64,000 nucleotides of DNA from Angiostrongylus vasorum (Eukaryota; Nematoda; Chromadorea; Rhabditida; Metastrongylidae), in NCBI GenBank assembly GCA_018806985.1, contig JADANN010000420.1:248001-312000 (forward strand). The letters run 5' to 3'. Positions within the stretch are counted from its first letter, which is position 1. Each line of letters opens with the position of its first letter. Positions 38,601 through 49,922 of this stretch are shown in pieces. The position numbers and the translations under genes were made by a program. The notes under the pieces were generated by a model that worked only from the letters and a program-made list of their open reading frames with translations, was not told where the DNA came from and did not search any database.

Positions 38601-41600
38601 TCAGGGCCTGGAAGGGTAATCCCTAATCCTGTGCTGTTCAAGCGTTTGGCCTAGTATCAGTGAACCCTTTCCAGGCTCTGAAGAAGGCGATACTGCCGAA
38701 ACGTAAGCTACCATTGTGTTGTATGTGTTCTGTTTGTACGAAAGTAAACGTGTGCCGTATAAAAACCTCGCAACTGCTGGAAAAGAAAACGACACATTTA
38801 TATTCAAACGGGAAGTCAATAGAAAGTCGAACTTGCAAAATGTTTTTTAACAAAGTAGAAGTGACTTTACATACAAAGCTTGCTTTCGCATTACCGAACG
38901 TCACATAGTACTTTCTGAGCCACCGTTTTAGAATGTTTCTTTTTTTCTTTTTACTTTACATAACCCGTGGAATTTTCATATTATTGATTGTTGTCAGTTC
39001 TTAATCCAATAATTGTTACTTAATAGTTAATCTCTTAATAGTTAGTAGTTAACTTAATAGTTACGAAAATCTCTATGAGAAATCTCATTGTCTCACTTTC
39101 AACTTTCTTTCTATTTCACCAAAACCACTTGCTGCATCATTACAACCACTAATGTTGTAAAAACTAAAAAGAACTACAAAAGTTAAATCTCAATGACGCA
39201 TATCTTCAAGATTTTATTTCAAATCTCAGTTGTTTTTGCGTCATTACTTTTTCTCTTCATATTGTTTTTCTTATCTTAATTTATCTTAGAGAAAGCCATT
39301 ATTTGGTGTTATGACCCAATAGTGCCATGTAAAAAGACGTATAGAGTTTAGTTGAGATACTTGATACTTGAACGGCACGTCCTTACTATTGCGCGGGCCC
39401 CAGCATAATCACCATTTTTCGGAGATATGCTGGTTAAGCCATTGTGGTTCTCTGGAATCCTGAGGACAGCCTGGCCAAAGTCTGCCTCACGTCGTCACCA
39501 CGACATGCAGTCGCAGCCCTTGTGGATGAGAGGAAGATTTGCCCCCATGCGACCTTCATACCAGGACGATGTTGGGTCCTGGTATTGGTATGGAGTTTAA
39601 ACAAAGAAAATAAAATCTTTGGTTGATATCAGGTAGACATGAAAATTCCAAATATTTATTTTGCAATTAACATCGTCCACTTCATATAGAAGCTCTTTAC
39701 TTGACAAAAAAGGTAAGTTAGAACAGAGAGGAAATTCTTAGTTCACGAAAAGACACTGCATCAGAAAAGTGCTGCAGCGCTACAAAAAAGACCCAGCCTT
39801 ACTGTGCATAATTCTAAACGGTCTTTCCTGCTATCTAAACCTTACTTAAGCAATGTTTCCATTCCTTTTACTGTTTTTACTATACTTTGTATCACATTAG
39901 TCAAAGACGTCCTCTCATCGCATCGATATCTTAATTTCAGACACTTGACGTCTCAAAGTGCAATCTTACTATGATACGACCGGATGCATTTGTTAATCAG
40001 AAGAATTCACTTAAGACGCTTCAACTTGAGCGCAACAAACTCAAAACTTTCGATCCTAAGGTATGATACTGTTTTCACTTGCTGAGGTTGTTCTATTGTT
40101 CTCTTTGATCTTTCCGTTCACAGTCATTTTTGGTAGTTTTTTAATAACATAAAAATTTTTTTGACAAATTACTTAAAAACGTACTGTTTTTGAGTGCCGG
40201 CCTAGTTCTTGAGTTTATGGCTTACCTGTTCTAAATTGTTCACTTCTTTAATCACAACCTTATTCAAATATCGCAACGTTTTTCTTCATGTTTTCCTTAC
40301 CATCTATCTATCGACCTACATAGATGGCTTTCAATCTATGACGTTTTCAACCATCTAAACAAAACTATCATATTTACCAAATGAACTGAATTTGTTCAGC
40401 TCCTACAAGATCTCCAAGCACTCGAGGTACTTGACATCTCTGAAAACCCTTTCATCTGCGATGACGAAATCAAGGAATGTAAGGTGTTCGGCACTAATAA
40501 TTGTCTTCAAAATTTAAAAACTATTCTTTTCTAATGGATTCAAAAACAACTAATCGAATCTCGTCATATTCAATATCGTTTTCTTAACAAAATTTTCCAG
40601 TCATATTAGCTATCGAGGATCGTTACAAGGAAGCTGCTAAAGAAGGCAAAGAATTTATTATGGTTAATGCTAATGGGACCGCCTGTGATCGACCTTATAG
40701 ACTAAAGCACCAGCCTCTTCTGGACGTCAATATCGATGAGTTACAAGTGAGATTTCAGATTTGAAAACAATGCGTTACAGTACTAAGATTCAATTCTATT
40801 GGCTCCGTGAAAAAATGGTAAACTCAGGAAGAGACAGAGGGGACATAAGTCACAACGTAACTTTGGTTCTTTTCGTTTAAAAAATCTCCACAAACCTTTC
40901 TACTAACCATTTGTATGAGAGAACAAAAAAATGTGTCTATTTTGATCCGTGCAATTTTACAAATTCACATTTACCCCACAGAGAACACTAAAAACGGCTA
41001 CTTTTAGCCATATGATGAAAAACTCGATACAACTACCGCAGCGTCAACTACAACCGTTGAACCGAAAATAACCGAATCAGAAGTCACTACACCATTCACA
41101 CTGGTAAACCTATGTTCTTTGCACTTAGGATAACGTATGCGCCAGATAGAGTGAATCAGAAGCAAGAATCTCCTGACTACTTCAACAGCATTCCAAGTGG
41201 TGATGCATAATACATAAACGAATATTGCATTTTCATTTCAGCCAGATCTCTTCGTCGGTACTAAAACAAACGAAACTCTATTCAAGGAAGAACCACGCCG
41301 TGAAGTATATGACTTCAATAAAGCTAACGATTCGAAAGATGCCATACTACAACAAGAAGGTAAACACATTAGAGAGAAGCAGTGGTTAGCAGGAAATATG
41401 ACATTAAGGATTCTTACGAAAACCACTCACATAATTTATGTTATTTAAAAGGAAGCATTAGAATGCTTAGATATCCCTTCATCAATCCTTAAGTCTATAA
41501 TGTCTTGGTGTAGAAATTTTTCATTGCACTACAAATATAACTGCTCAGGTCTCCTAGAACCTTACTTTCTCACCATTACACTCTAACGTTAAAAAGATTT

Positions 41601-42519
41601 CTTATCATTTTCCAAACTATTTCTAAGTAGTGAACCTTTTCCAAGTAGTGAAATAGTGAACTTTTCCAAGTAGTAACTTGAATGATAAGGTCCCACTAGA
41701 ACAGCTTCCTTATTCTAAGGATCTCATCAATCCAGTGGCTCATAATAGTAGCTCATTGTACTGATCAAGGAATTCTTAAAAGATGAAAGTATTCCATATG
41801 GTGGCATTATCACAAAATTTTCTAAACCATATATGTTTTAAGTCATGATTGAAAGTGGTAGTAACTTGATATATCACGAATTATTAGAGATTACAATGTT
41901 AGTTCGATCAACTGACCACCATTCCATCTTTTCACGGTGAACTTCAAACTTGCACCGCACCTAGGAACTTATGACGTAAATGGAAATCACATCGAAAAAA
42001 CCACAAGACAATTTGTCCCACGAAATGACCACACCCAGTTGTTACAATGCACCTTTATCAGCTCCCAAGTAGGACGCTAAAGAACCACAAAAACATTCCA
42101 ACAATTTAGATTTCAGGAAAAAAGAACAACGTAATGCCGGTAACGATAATTGTGATAGGGCTCGTATCAATTATTGCCGTTGTCGCTGTAGGACTATTCA
42201 TGAAGGTTAGCAGCTTATGTAAAAACCGCAAAGAATGTTGAGAAATATTGTGTACGGAAAGATTCTGAAGCTTCTTTGCATTCACAATAATACACTAACT
42301 GAAAACTGCATATAGCAATGAAGTATATTTCTTCGTAAAAGTACAAGGGTTTCATTTGTTTCTGAATGAATGGTTGGAGGAAGCAACTGATTCATCTAAA
42401 TTGTTCAGAAGAAACGAAAAATCGCTACTGAAGAAGAAAGCCGAGCAAATAAAACGTCAAAAATGGAAGATGGCATGGTTGAAATCGAGCTCGATTCAAA
42501 TAATCTAACGAAGAAATGA
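32665..42519 (+). CDS. Leucine-rich repeat type I transmembrane protein, nested in an rlbp-1 intron
   Basis: Fifteen exons join in phase: 32665-32817, 33011-33118, 33210-33395, 33545-33649, 35405-35557, 35621-35770, 37613-37710, 37772-38024, 39941-40060, 40400-40478, 40601-40746, 41008-41103, 41242-41359, 42117-42205, 42409-42519. The product is 654 residues. It has a signal peptide (residues 1 to about 20, MRLPLLALVVLAFAEARHAA) and a cysteine-containing N-cap (CPDLDV..LCFC). About a dozen LRRs follow, for example LETLDLSNNKIERI, LRYLDLSGNFITNV and LEEIDLGWNEIREV. An LRRCT-like cap (NPFICDDEIKEF) and a Thr-rich stalk come next, then one membrane span (about 596-616, VTIIVIGLVSIIAVVAVGLF) and a 36-residue basic/acidic tail. 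The family acts outside the cell in adhesion or receptor roles, but the ligand is unknown. Nematode PAN-1 or an LRON-type protein are the likely relatives; I cannot choose. The donor of exon 10 (GAA T|gtaagg) and the unusual acceptor TTAAG of exon 8 were chosen because they alone keep the frame. Confidence 0.9.
34303..34582 (+). mobile_element. SINE-A copy in LRR gene intron 4
   Basis: Head GTGTAGCGTAGTAATTAGAG, box B CGGTTCGTTCCCG, body and tail as in other copies (GATTGATCAACGGCGAG). Part of the 1.75-kb intron between exons 4 and 5. Confidence 0.7.
35935..36045. repeat. Repeat B half copy in an LRR gene intron
   Basis: Inverse orientation half unit: TGGTGAACGCGTTAGACCCT, GCGAGTTCGTTCCCCAACTC, GTTTTGCAAATACCTCAGC, TTATGGTTGTATTTC. 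Confidence 0.55.
36572..36855 (-). mobile_element. SINE-A copy in LRR gene intron 6
   Basis: Minus orientation. Body GGATGCGCAATGTATTCGCC and CTTGCGGTGCCCTACCGATG. The head is degraded (GCGCTTCTGACCACTATGTT on the plus strand). Confidence 0.65.
38574..38607 (-). ncRNA. Hammerhead-ribozyme-like motif, opposite arm
   Basis: Minus strand CCCTGAAGAAAGCGATACTG then CTGAAACGTAAGC. Stem II is AGC/GCT, compared with GGC/GCC in the plus copies (GAAAGC..GCTGAAA versus GAAGGC..GCCGAAA): a paired change that keeps the stem. The stem I base next to the core is mismatched. Confidence 0.35.
38675..38708 (+). ncRNA. Hammerhead-ribozyme-like motif
   Basis: Same layout as the copy at 25114 but with GUA in place of GUC at the cleavage position, which still obeys the NUH rule. 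Its partner on the other strand is at 38574-38607. Confidence 0.4.
39355..39600 (-). mobile_element. Internally deleted RTE derivative, 5' truncated
   Basis: Tail GAGATACTTGATACTTGAAC at the left, then the shared stretch to GATACCAGGACG. It lies in an intron of the LRR gene, antisense to it. Confidence 0.6.
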
Positions 42520-42795
42520 GTGACATTGTTGAGAAGCACTGCAGCTGTGCTCTCCATTGTTTTGTATTTAGTGTGACGATATTTTTTTTAAAAGTTTGAT
42601 TGCAGTATAGATCTATTGCACACATAAATTTGCTTCATTTTAAAACAACCGTCTGGAAAGTTTACGAACTCTCCAATTTGATCTGCTCAACAATGTCTCG
42701 GGCTCATCTTTTACGCTTGCCTCGCACTCTATCCTTTTTTCTTGGTTAATCACTAATGATATCATGTTGTTATGTTATTCAGTGAAATTTTATGT

Positions 42796-42801
42796 AATAA
42801 A
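42796..42801 (+). terminator. Candidate polyadenylation signal of the LRR gene
   Basis: AATAAA lies 277 bases after the stop codon of the LRR gene and before the rlbp-1 exons on the other strand begin. It is the first canonical hexamer I see downstream. An earlier variant signal is possible. Confidence 0.35.
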
Positions 42802-44701
42802 ACAGAGCCATTTAGACTCACGGTATGATCGCCAGCTCGTCGAACAGGTAGCCTTCCTGAAAAAGGCTCACCATAGTAATAAAATCAGAAATATGGCAGC
42901 TGATTTCTTGAAAATAAATCTAAATGAGGGTACTAACAGCCTTCTGGAAAGAAAAGTGTTGTGTATCAGGGATGAGATGCCCAGTAGGCCCGTGGTATCC
43001 ATAATATAACAACAATGAGTGACGGTGTTTTTGAACATCAACGACAAATTTGGAAGCGATGGCATTTGGCCAACATATTGGAGAAATAGGAATAAAAACA
43101 GAAATCGCTAAGTAATTTGCGATGTAGAACTGTGTAGCTAATCAACCTGTTCCTATAGTTACAATTATCCTAAAAAATTTTCGACTAGTTGGGGATAAAC
43201 TATCCAGAGTAGTGGACAAATATACACTAAAGGGTTAATGCTAAATCAACCACACCTATATTGCCACCAATGCAGACAGCATGAGGAAGCTCTTAACAGA
43301 GAACTAAGAATGAAAAAAAAGATAAAGAAACCGATAAGTCAATGCACATCGGCCGATCTCCTCCACATTTGGGCGTTAGATGGCCTCCTCATCAGCAACA
43401 ATCTCTGTGGCTTCATTAACAAACTCATCTTTTGCAAGATGTTGGGTGTAAACAGTGACTTTATCTTTGCTAGCGCCTAATGCACAAGTTTGTGCTGCAG
43501 GGAAAAAAAAACCTGTGCAACAAAACTGGTGATTAGACAGAAAATGATATGGTATTAATTCATGTAATCCGATATGCCTCCCTCCACTATCAGTGAAGTG
43601 ATTGTCAGTGAAGTTGGCCCTACGCTTGGCTAAAAGTACTACATATTCTTTTAAAAATTTCTTCTCAACATTATCACAAAAGACATAAGATACCCCTGCG
43701 CCGTCCTATTTACGTTGTCAAGTTGACACAAAAAAGAGGATGATTCACCCAGTACTAATTTTAGTAATAAGACAGTTGATAACATTTCTAATTGATTACA
43801 CTGATTCCCGAGACCGACTTCCTGTTAACCTCAGCATTGATCGAATAAGTCACTTCTTTCTTGATGAGCAAACGAGATTACTCCACTCCTTATTAAAAAG
43901 GAAAGCTGTCGACCCGGCGAATTTCCCCCACCATTCAGAGCCTTGAAAGATCAAATTGACTGCAATCTACTCAGTCAAACACCTCCTTAACGAAAACTGA
44001 GAAGGGAACAAGAAACCAAGATTTCAATCGCACCAAGAACGAGATGGCTTCTATACTACTAACAATATACTATAATAACATTTGTAGGAAGTACAGGCAG
44101 GAACAATCACTAAGCGTTTCGCATTCACGCTATCAAGTGTATGCACCACGTCTCACTGACATATTTGCGATAATGCGCACTGATTTTAAAGTCTTAGTGT
44201 TTTCTGCTAAATTTTGTTTATCAACCGTCTCACCACCAAGTATATCGATTCCAACGCCAGTCCAGAAAACTTATTTTATACAGTTTTGTTAATTGGCAAA
44301 AAACTGCCAGTGGTTCTAATCAAATATAGAAGTCGTCAGCCAATGTTTCAAGATCTGTTTAAAACACTGGCTTCGGTTGGCACCGAAATCATAAAAAAAA
44401 TCGTTGATGTCTCAGAAAAGTATAAAAGAAAAAAAACTGTGGAGTTTTTGAAATATTTCGTTTAACGTCCTTGATAATAATCAATAGTGGTTGATGAAAC
44501 CACACTCATAAACACATGAAAAAAGTACGAAAACCATATAGCTGAGGACAACATGTCTGAAGCATCTCATCAAAAGTCAAAAAGAAGTTTTAGATTTAAA
44601 ATAGCATTTATGGGCTCATTCCTATGCAATCTTAAGTGTCTTCGAACCACTAAACAGCAGAGAATCACGTAAGAATTGTCGATTTGTAGGTATGAACAAA
44701 C

Positions 44702-47643
44702 CTTTCGTTGTCCCTTAGAAAGCCAACTGCTGCCGTTCGAAATCAAGTAACACACGAGCTGACGGCTCATGTCCATAACTGTTTGAAAAAGTAGCCCGAG
44801 CGCATGGATTCCCATTTTGTTTTTGGACTCCTGAAAAGACAGGAACATGAGGGACTTTTTAGCTTGTCCATATAAACCTAAACGGCAAACTACTAAGAAT
44901 GACTCAAGCTGTTCAATCTTCTGTGGTCGCAAAAAATCCATAAACTATGAATGTATCAAATTCTCCAAGGATCACCATTTTGATGACATTCTGTGCGTGC
45001 AGAACCATATATCCAAGGAGATAAAATTGTGGACGGCCGATTCTTTGCAGCAATTCTTTCATCTGAAATGTTATTATTAAATGCAGCCTCATTACCACTT
45101 CGAAGCCGAAAAAACACTCAAAAATATAAAGGACTTCGCTTCTTTTAACGATACGACATCGTTCTGCGGATGTCGGAATGTGTTGCATTCCATCCATTTT
45201 CTCGCATCTATATTCCACAAAAGATTTCATCCTTTGCATCTGAATTCGGCCGGTGCTTGGGCTTCGTATTTGGAGCTCTTCTTTTCTCAGAGTAGTTGCA
45301 TCCAGGTCAAGTCGACTGCACTTGGAATATCAGTGCATGCCCATGCTGAACCAAAGCAGGTCTCGAAGCAATTTCGTGACACCATAGAGATGTCAGATTA
45401 CCTTCACCAGATATTCTGGCTGTTACAAACTGTCCATTCATTTCATTCCCTTATGGCGCTGTGCACAGTTGCAGTATATCTCACGCATGGCAAAGTTCAC
45501 AAATTTCATTCCTGAACTACAAATTGTTTGCATTTATGAACACATGTGGTTGACCTTGTGGTTTCATTGCGCTGTTTTCTTTAGTGCATCTGTCGTCAAG
45601 AAGACAAGGTGTTTTAAGTCACCTTGACCACCTAGTCCCTGTTTCTATGGGCCGCCATGTCCTTGCAACTAAAGAACCACATATTTCTATGTTTCCTTTG
45701 CAGGATCGGCTACTTATAAACGGGGATTTCTTCCGATGTAACCGCAATCCTACCCCTTTTTCAACGTCTCAGATACTTTAATTGTACTCCTCGGCAGAAA
45801 ACGTGACCATATTGTAAGCAGAACAAGATTTGATTTGATAAGATTTGCATACAATGGTTACTCCCTTGTCATTATTTGATAGTGTACCACAAAATGAAAT
45901 TTACCCAACCACAATGGAAAAATTTAAATGACAGTTATCTTTGGAAATCTTTAAGCATTCCCAAGAAAAGACTATGGCGGATTTCAAAATTTTAAATGTG
46001 CTAATCTAGATACTTCCTTCAGTTCTTGGATACCGCATCATCATGAATAATTGTGCGAACCCGAAAGTATGCAATCCGTGTAACGGTGTTCTCAGGTCGT
46101 TCTCTCAGGCATTGTCTAGCCCTTGTAGACAGGAAGAGCTGGTCACCCGGACAATAAATCGGTGATGTAAACCGTATTCGCGTCTACGAAAGAATGGTGC
46201 ATTATTGTTCGTTTCAAACCCATAACGTTGGGAATCAGTGGTACAGTGTGGCTGGTATGTTAGGGTTAATTTGTTCACCATTGATTATAGCACTATACAT
46301 GCTTAATGAGACAGAAAACAGATAGTTGGAGACGGATTTAGCAAATAAGAAGTGCAAGCTTAGAACAGTGAAATAAGTGAAGAATAATATGTTCCAGTTT
46401 CAAGGTATTCATTCGTACAGAACTGATGTCACCGGCATATGTGAATCAGAAACTAACAGGATAATTTCAATGATGCTGCAAAACTCCGGACCGCAGGTGT
46501 CTACGGTGGGGAAAGAACGCGCTATTGTCCTTTCCGGGAGTAACGCATTCACCACCACCACACCATGCATGTCCCTCGTTTCGCTTGCCTCTCAGCTAGT
46601 TCTGTCGATCTCTGCCATCAGCAATCACAAGTCAGCGGGATTGATCTGGGGGAGCCCAAATCGGCATTGAACCCAGTTAAGCTGAGGCTATACTTATAAT
46701 CACAATTTTCTTTGTGATGCTTTGTGATTGCTGATGGCAAAAGATCGATAGAACTAGCTGAGAGACAGGCGAAACGAAGGACCCGCATGGTGTGGTGGTG
46801 AACGCGTTACTCCCCGAAAGGACAATAGCGCGTTCGTTCCCCACCGTAGACACCTGCGGGTTCGAGTTTTGCAAATATTTCAGCATCATTGAAGTTATAT
46901 TTCGCAATATATACTCTGTCGTTAAAAAGAGTAGGTAGTAAATAATAAGTTAAAATTGTAACAGGATAATATTTAGGCATTCCGACAAAAGAAGTACACT
47001 TACCTCAGTAAGAACTACGCATTGACAAACTCCTCTGCAATCACAAAAGCAACTCCTAACAAGCACTTCGAAGTCGCACGATAATAGAGGTGAAGGAAGT
47101 TGTCGTAAAAACCTCTTAATTAAGCCAGCAGCCTCATGTCCGTCGCAAAAATCCAATGGCACACCTTCATTGGCTTTTTTCTCAAGTTCATCAAGTCGTG
47201 ATTTAGGACTAGACACACGGTAAATGCCTTCTTGCATTATCCCTAGAAAAAATAACAGCTGAATGTGGGCTTAGCATAGAAACAAGTACTTTTGTGGAAC
47301 ATGACATTACCATGAGCTTCAACGTAGTCGATTGAATGACGAAAAAAGGCAGGAAGAGGTATCCCATCCAAAGAAGGATTCACATCAATAGCAATCTCAA
47401 CTGGAACACCAAACACTTGACCGGGTAGAGTTACAACCTCCTCTCGATGCGTCTCATTGATTTTATCAGAATTATCCATGTTGTCCAACTTTCTCCACTT
47501 TCCAAGTGTTTTTCGAGACGATTTGCGCGAGACACTATAAAAAAGCAAGTTTTTCTTACACGATCAAATCTAACTGATTGAACGAAATATACTCACAATC
47601 GAAGGCCCTTTCGTTTCTTCTCCTTCTCTAGCTCCTCTACCAT
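44702..47643 (-). CDS. rlbp-1: RalBP1/RLIP76 homologue, 5' part with RhoGAP domain
   Basis: Family role: a Ral effector with GTPase-activating activity towards Rac/Cdc42, acting in endocytosis at the membrane. Five exons in consistent phase: 47643-47597, 47534-47311, 47242-47004, 45062-44976, 44830-44702. The protein starts MVEELEKEKKRKGLRF and continues with a basic stretch. The RhoGAP domain covers about residues 65-240. It shows FGVPVEIA, then DGIPLPAFFRHSIDYVEAHG, then EGIYRVS with the catalytic arginine (about residue 99), then LIKRFLRQLPSPLL. The fourth exon gives LLQRIGRPQFYLLGY and the fifth KMGIHALGLLFQTV, matching the end of the fold. The ATG lies 15 bases after a good AG acceptor (47659), suggesting a trans-spliced first exon, though an earlier exon is not excluded. 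The last exon ends in phase 0. The C-terminal exons at 29.8-5.4 kb are inferred to belong to the same gene through one short exon I could not locate. The LRR gene lies in the intervening intron on the other strand. Confidence 0.88.
46440..46915. repeat. Repeat B head-to-head pair (inverted repeat)
   Basis: Left arm about 46468-46634 and right arm about 46723-46895 are reverse complements over roughly 165 bases with few mismatches (CATCAGCAATCACAAG against CTTTGTGATTGCTGATG). It lies in the rlbp-1 intron just downstream of exon 47242-47004. Confidence 0.7.
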
Positions 47644-47675
47644 ATTACGGTGAGAGATCTAAGATGAACAGATTT
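47644..47675 (-). promoter_or_regulatory. Probable spliced-leader or cis acceptor of rlbp-1
   Basis: Minus strand TCTGTTCATCTTAG followed by 15 bases and an in-frame ATG. It could be an SL acceptor or the acceptor of an internal exon if a further upstream coding exon exists. Confidence 0.4.
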
Positions 47676-48310
47676 TTAAAACAACATTACAGCCGTACAC
47701 CATCCATTGACGGCTACATCGAAACATGGACGGGTATCAAAGGATAGCGAAACTAACTTGAATTTGATGCACACATGTACGGAAATGCTAGCAGTTCAAT
47801 GCAAACAAGTAGTCGGGAAACAAACCCATATTCAATCAATACTACTCATTCATGTGCTTCATATTTTCAAAACTAATCAATACAAACGGTTAAGAAGTTC
47901 AATACATGGCATAATACGACTACAAAGACGGGAATACCTGACAATCCACTCAGTATTTCAGTCACTCACTATGCTTAGCCGTTTCGCTTCAACATAAAAG
48001 CAAGCATAGTTCGTCATCAGTTTTGAACTTACGTTAAAAACTGGCACACAAAAAATGCGGAGTCATGCTGGTCATTTACAAGATTTGTTTACAACAGAGA
48101 ACGACAATCAGGAAAACAAGGAATGAGAAAGAAGGAGGACCAGATTCAATAACATCGCAATCAATTATCAGAAGGACGAGCCGAACAAGATCTTCAACTC
48201 ATATAGGATTTTCGGCTTACACTCTTGTATCTAAAATACAGAAGGAGACATCCTGTTAAAAGACAAAGAATAAAAATGTAACGGAACTTTAATGAATCAC
48301 TAAAGACTAG

Positions 48311-48430
48311 AATGTTAAATACAACCATAAGGATGTTGAGACATTCGCAAAACTTGGACCCCAAACCAGTATACTACCGGTCCAACTCTAGCGAATATCT
48401 CAGCATCGTTGTGGTTGTACTTCACATCAT
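48311..48430. repeat. Repeat B short fold-back
   Basis: TACAACCATAAGGATGTTGA is followed 70 bases later by its near reverse complement TCAGCATCGTTGTGGTTGTA. It is a collapsed version of the head-to-head pairs. Confidence 0.6.
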
Positions 48431-48628
48431 ATCCTGCCATAAAAAATTATACCAGGCAAAAAGTAAAAAGTTAACACTAAAACGTTATCTAAAAACATTG
48501 TCTCTGTTACTATGTAGTAAACAGTTTCCATGAGTAAGATACAAGATAATCACAAGAATAGATTGTACAAATCTACTACACACGTGAACACCATAGTTAC
48601 TAGAATAGTCAGAATGAATTCGCGGCAG

Positions 48629-49582
48629 TCAGTAACGCTCCATGAGGTCAAGTGCTTTACGAAGATTGTCAACCACCGCAAGAGTATCTTCATAGTCCAT
48701 GGCACTGAGAGCATATTTTGTAAATTTACGGGCCTCATTAAAAGCCTCGACCGACGGTTTTCTCTCATCATTTTTTGACGAATCAATGTTCAATCCATTC
48801 ATTTCGGGCAAAGAGGTACTTGTTGACCCGAGACTACTGGAATATAGCTGAGAAGGACACACAGCAGATGAGGGATAAGTATTGGACGCATCTGGAACTC
48901 TTGGTAGTCCACGAAAGCCGTAGTTTGATGTGGGTACCTGTGGTTGATTTCTACTAGGAGGCAGTAACTGACCACCATCGCCATGTAGAACTTTTGGATC
49001 CATGAAACCTAATGTTGAAGGCGCCGATCCGGCGTCCGAATGGCGCTGTTCTGCACCAGCCACTGGGCACATATTGGCCGGCGAATCTTCAGATTGCTGG
49101 TTACTTGCTACGTACGGCTTTCCATCCTTGAGACAAGAAAAGATTTGCGTGCTCTTCCACTTGGCGTATTTCTTAGAGCTGAGGAATGGTTCGTCCACTT
49201 CTCCGAATAAAGAAAGCACATCCATGACATGTCCAGCAGTGTAGAACGCATGCACCACACTCTTATCGACTTCACCTGCCTTCTCCTTAGCGTCAGCGAA
49301 ATTGAACAGTTTAAGTGCATAATTCTCCAAATGTGCTTGCGCAACAACCTCATTAGATATTGCTTCGGTACCGACCAACTGCTTTTTGATTGATTCAAGC
49401 GTACCTAGTAACCCAGTAAGAAAATGTAGCGCTTCCGGTGAGCTTTTATCCAACTGCATAGCATTTTGTGCAGCATAGAAGAGGCACCAGTAGTACACAA
49501 CAGGATCACGGTTAGAATTCTCATTGGCGATTTTAATGTAATGAGCAATCGGCTTCAATGATGCTGGTACTTTAGCCGCCAT
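48629..49582 (-). CDS. vta-1: VTA1/LIP5 homologue, Vps4 regulator
   Basis: A 317-residue protein in one uninterrupted exon. VTA1 (LIP5) binds and stimulates the Vps4 ATPase, which recycles ESCRT-III at multivesicular bodies. The N-terminal half (about residues 5-160) carries the tandem MIT-like helical domain, starting VPASLKPIAHYIKIANENSN with the typical DPVVYYWCLFYAAQNAM and SVVHAFYTAGHVMDVLSLFG blocks. A low-complexity Ser/Pro/Gln linker follows. The C-terminal helices (SVEAFNEARKFTKYALSAMD, then DNLRKALDLMERY at the end) are the Vps4-binding VSL domain. The length matches the animal family. An AG acceptor lies six bases before the ATG (49589), suitable for spliced-leader addition. No intron interrupts it, unlike its neighbours. 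The frame is intact, so it is probably functional, either as an intron-less gene or an old retrocopy that replaced it. It lies between golgin-84 and rlbp-1, all on the same strand. Confidence 0.95.
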   Translation of the reverse strand: MAAKVPASLKPIAHYIKIANENSNRDPVVYYWCLFYAAQNAMQLDKSSPEALHFLTGLLGTLESIKKQLVGTEAISNEVVAQAHLENYALKLFNFADAKEKAGEVDKSVVHAFYTAGHVMDVLSLFGEVDEPFLSSKKYAKWKSTQIFSCLKDGKPYVASNQQSEDSPANMCPVAGAEQRHSDAGSAPSTLGFMDPKVLHGDGGQLLPPSRNQPQVPTSNYGFRGLPRVPDASNTYPSSAVCPSQLYSSSLGSTSTSLPEMNGLNIDSSKNDERKPSVEAFNEARKFTKYALSAMDYEDTLAVVDNLRKALDLMERY

Positions 49583-49600
49583 TTATAACTGCAACTAACC
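49583..49600 (-). promoter_or_regulatory. Probable spliced-leader acceptor of vta-1
   Basis: Minus strand GGTTAGTTGCAG, then a six-base leader, then the ATG. TTGCAG is a usable nematode acceptor. A cis-intron in the 5' UTR is the alternative. Confidence 0.4.
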
Positions 49601-49671
49601 TGGATTAAATATTGCCTCTTACTCTAACTCATACAGAGAAAAAAATGTACACAATGTATGGAAGTTAGGAG

Positions 49672-49922
49672 TTGTTGATAAAGGATAAAAGGATAGAGCT
49701 GTTCATAAATCTCTGTGGGATGCCCCATGCATCCGACTTCACTGGCCATTACAATGACTCACGGTGGCCTACCGATGTATCGTGCCAGTACATCCTCCCA
49801 GACAAGTCTGGTACCAATTTTTTCAACCACGGAGGGACGGAGGGCTTGGTGGGTCACGGGCGCAGGGAATGATCGCTTTTGCGTTTGTCGCAGGACTCCT
49901 CCGACCACTGCGCCATACGCGC
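49672..49922 (-). mobile_element. SINE-A copy upstream of vta-1
   Basis: Minus orientation. The head is visible on the plus strand as CTCCGACCACTGCGCCATAC. It sits in the 1.1 kb between golgin-84 and vta-1. Confidence 0.7.

Larger units (their letters stand above)
38505..38768. repeat. Inverted repeat of PLE-derived sequence, about 110-bp arms
   Basis: Left arm about 38505-38617 and right arm about 38656-38768. Each arm carries one copy of the hammerhead-like motif, in opposite orientation. It lies in the LRR gene intron between exons 8 and 9. Confidence 0.75.

Noticed and set aside
45081..45515. 144-codon plus-strand open frame in an rlbp-1 intron, joined by a single stop to a 77-codon frame upstream
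   Set aside because: The upstream part is the antisense of the true rlbp-1 exon 45062-44976, and the protein shows no motif or composition I recognise.
46020..46210. Minus-strand open stretch (CPGDQLFLSTRARQCL..)
   Set aside because: It could be a transposon scrap but matches no family I can name. The next frame is also open, as in random sequence.
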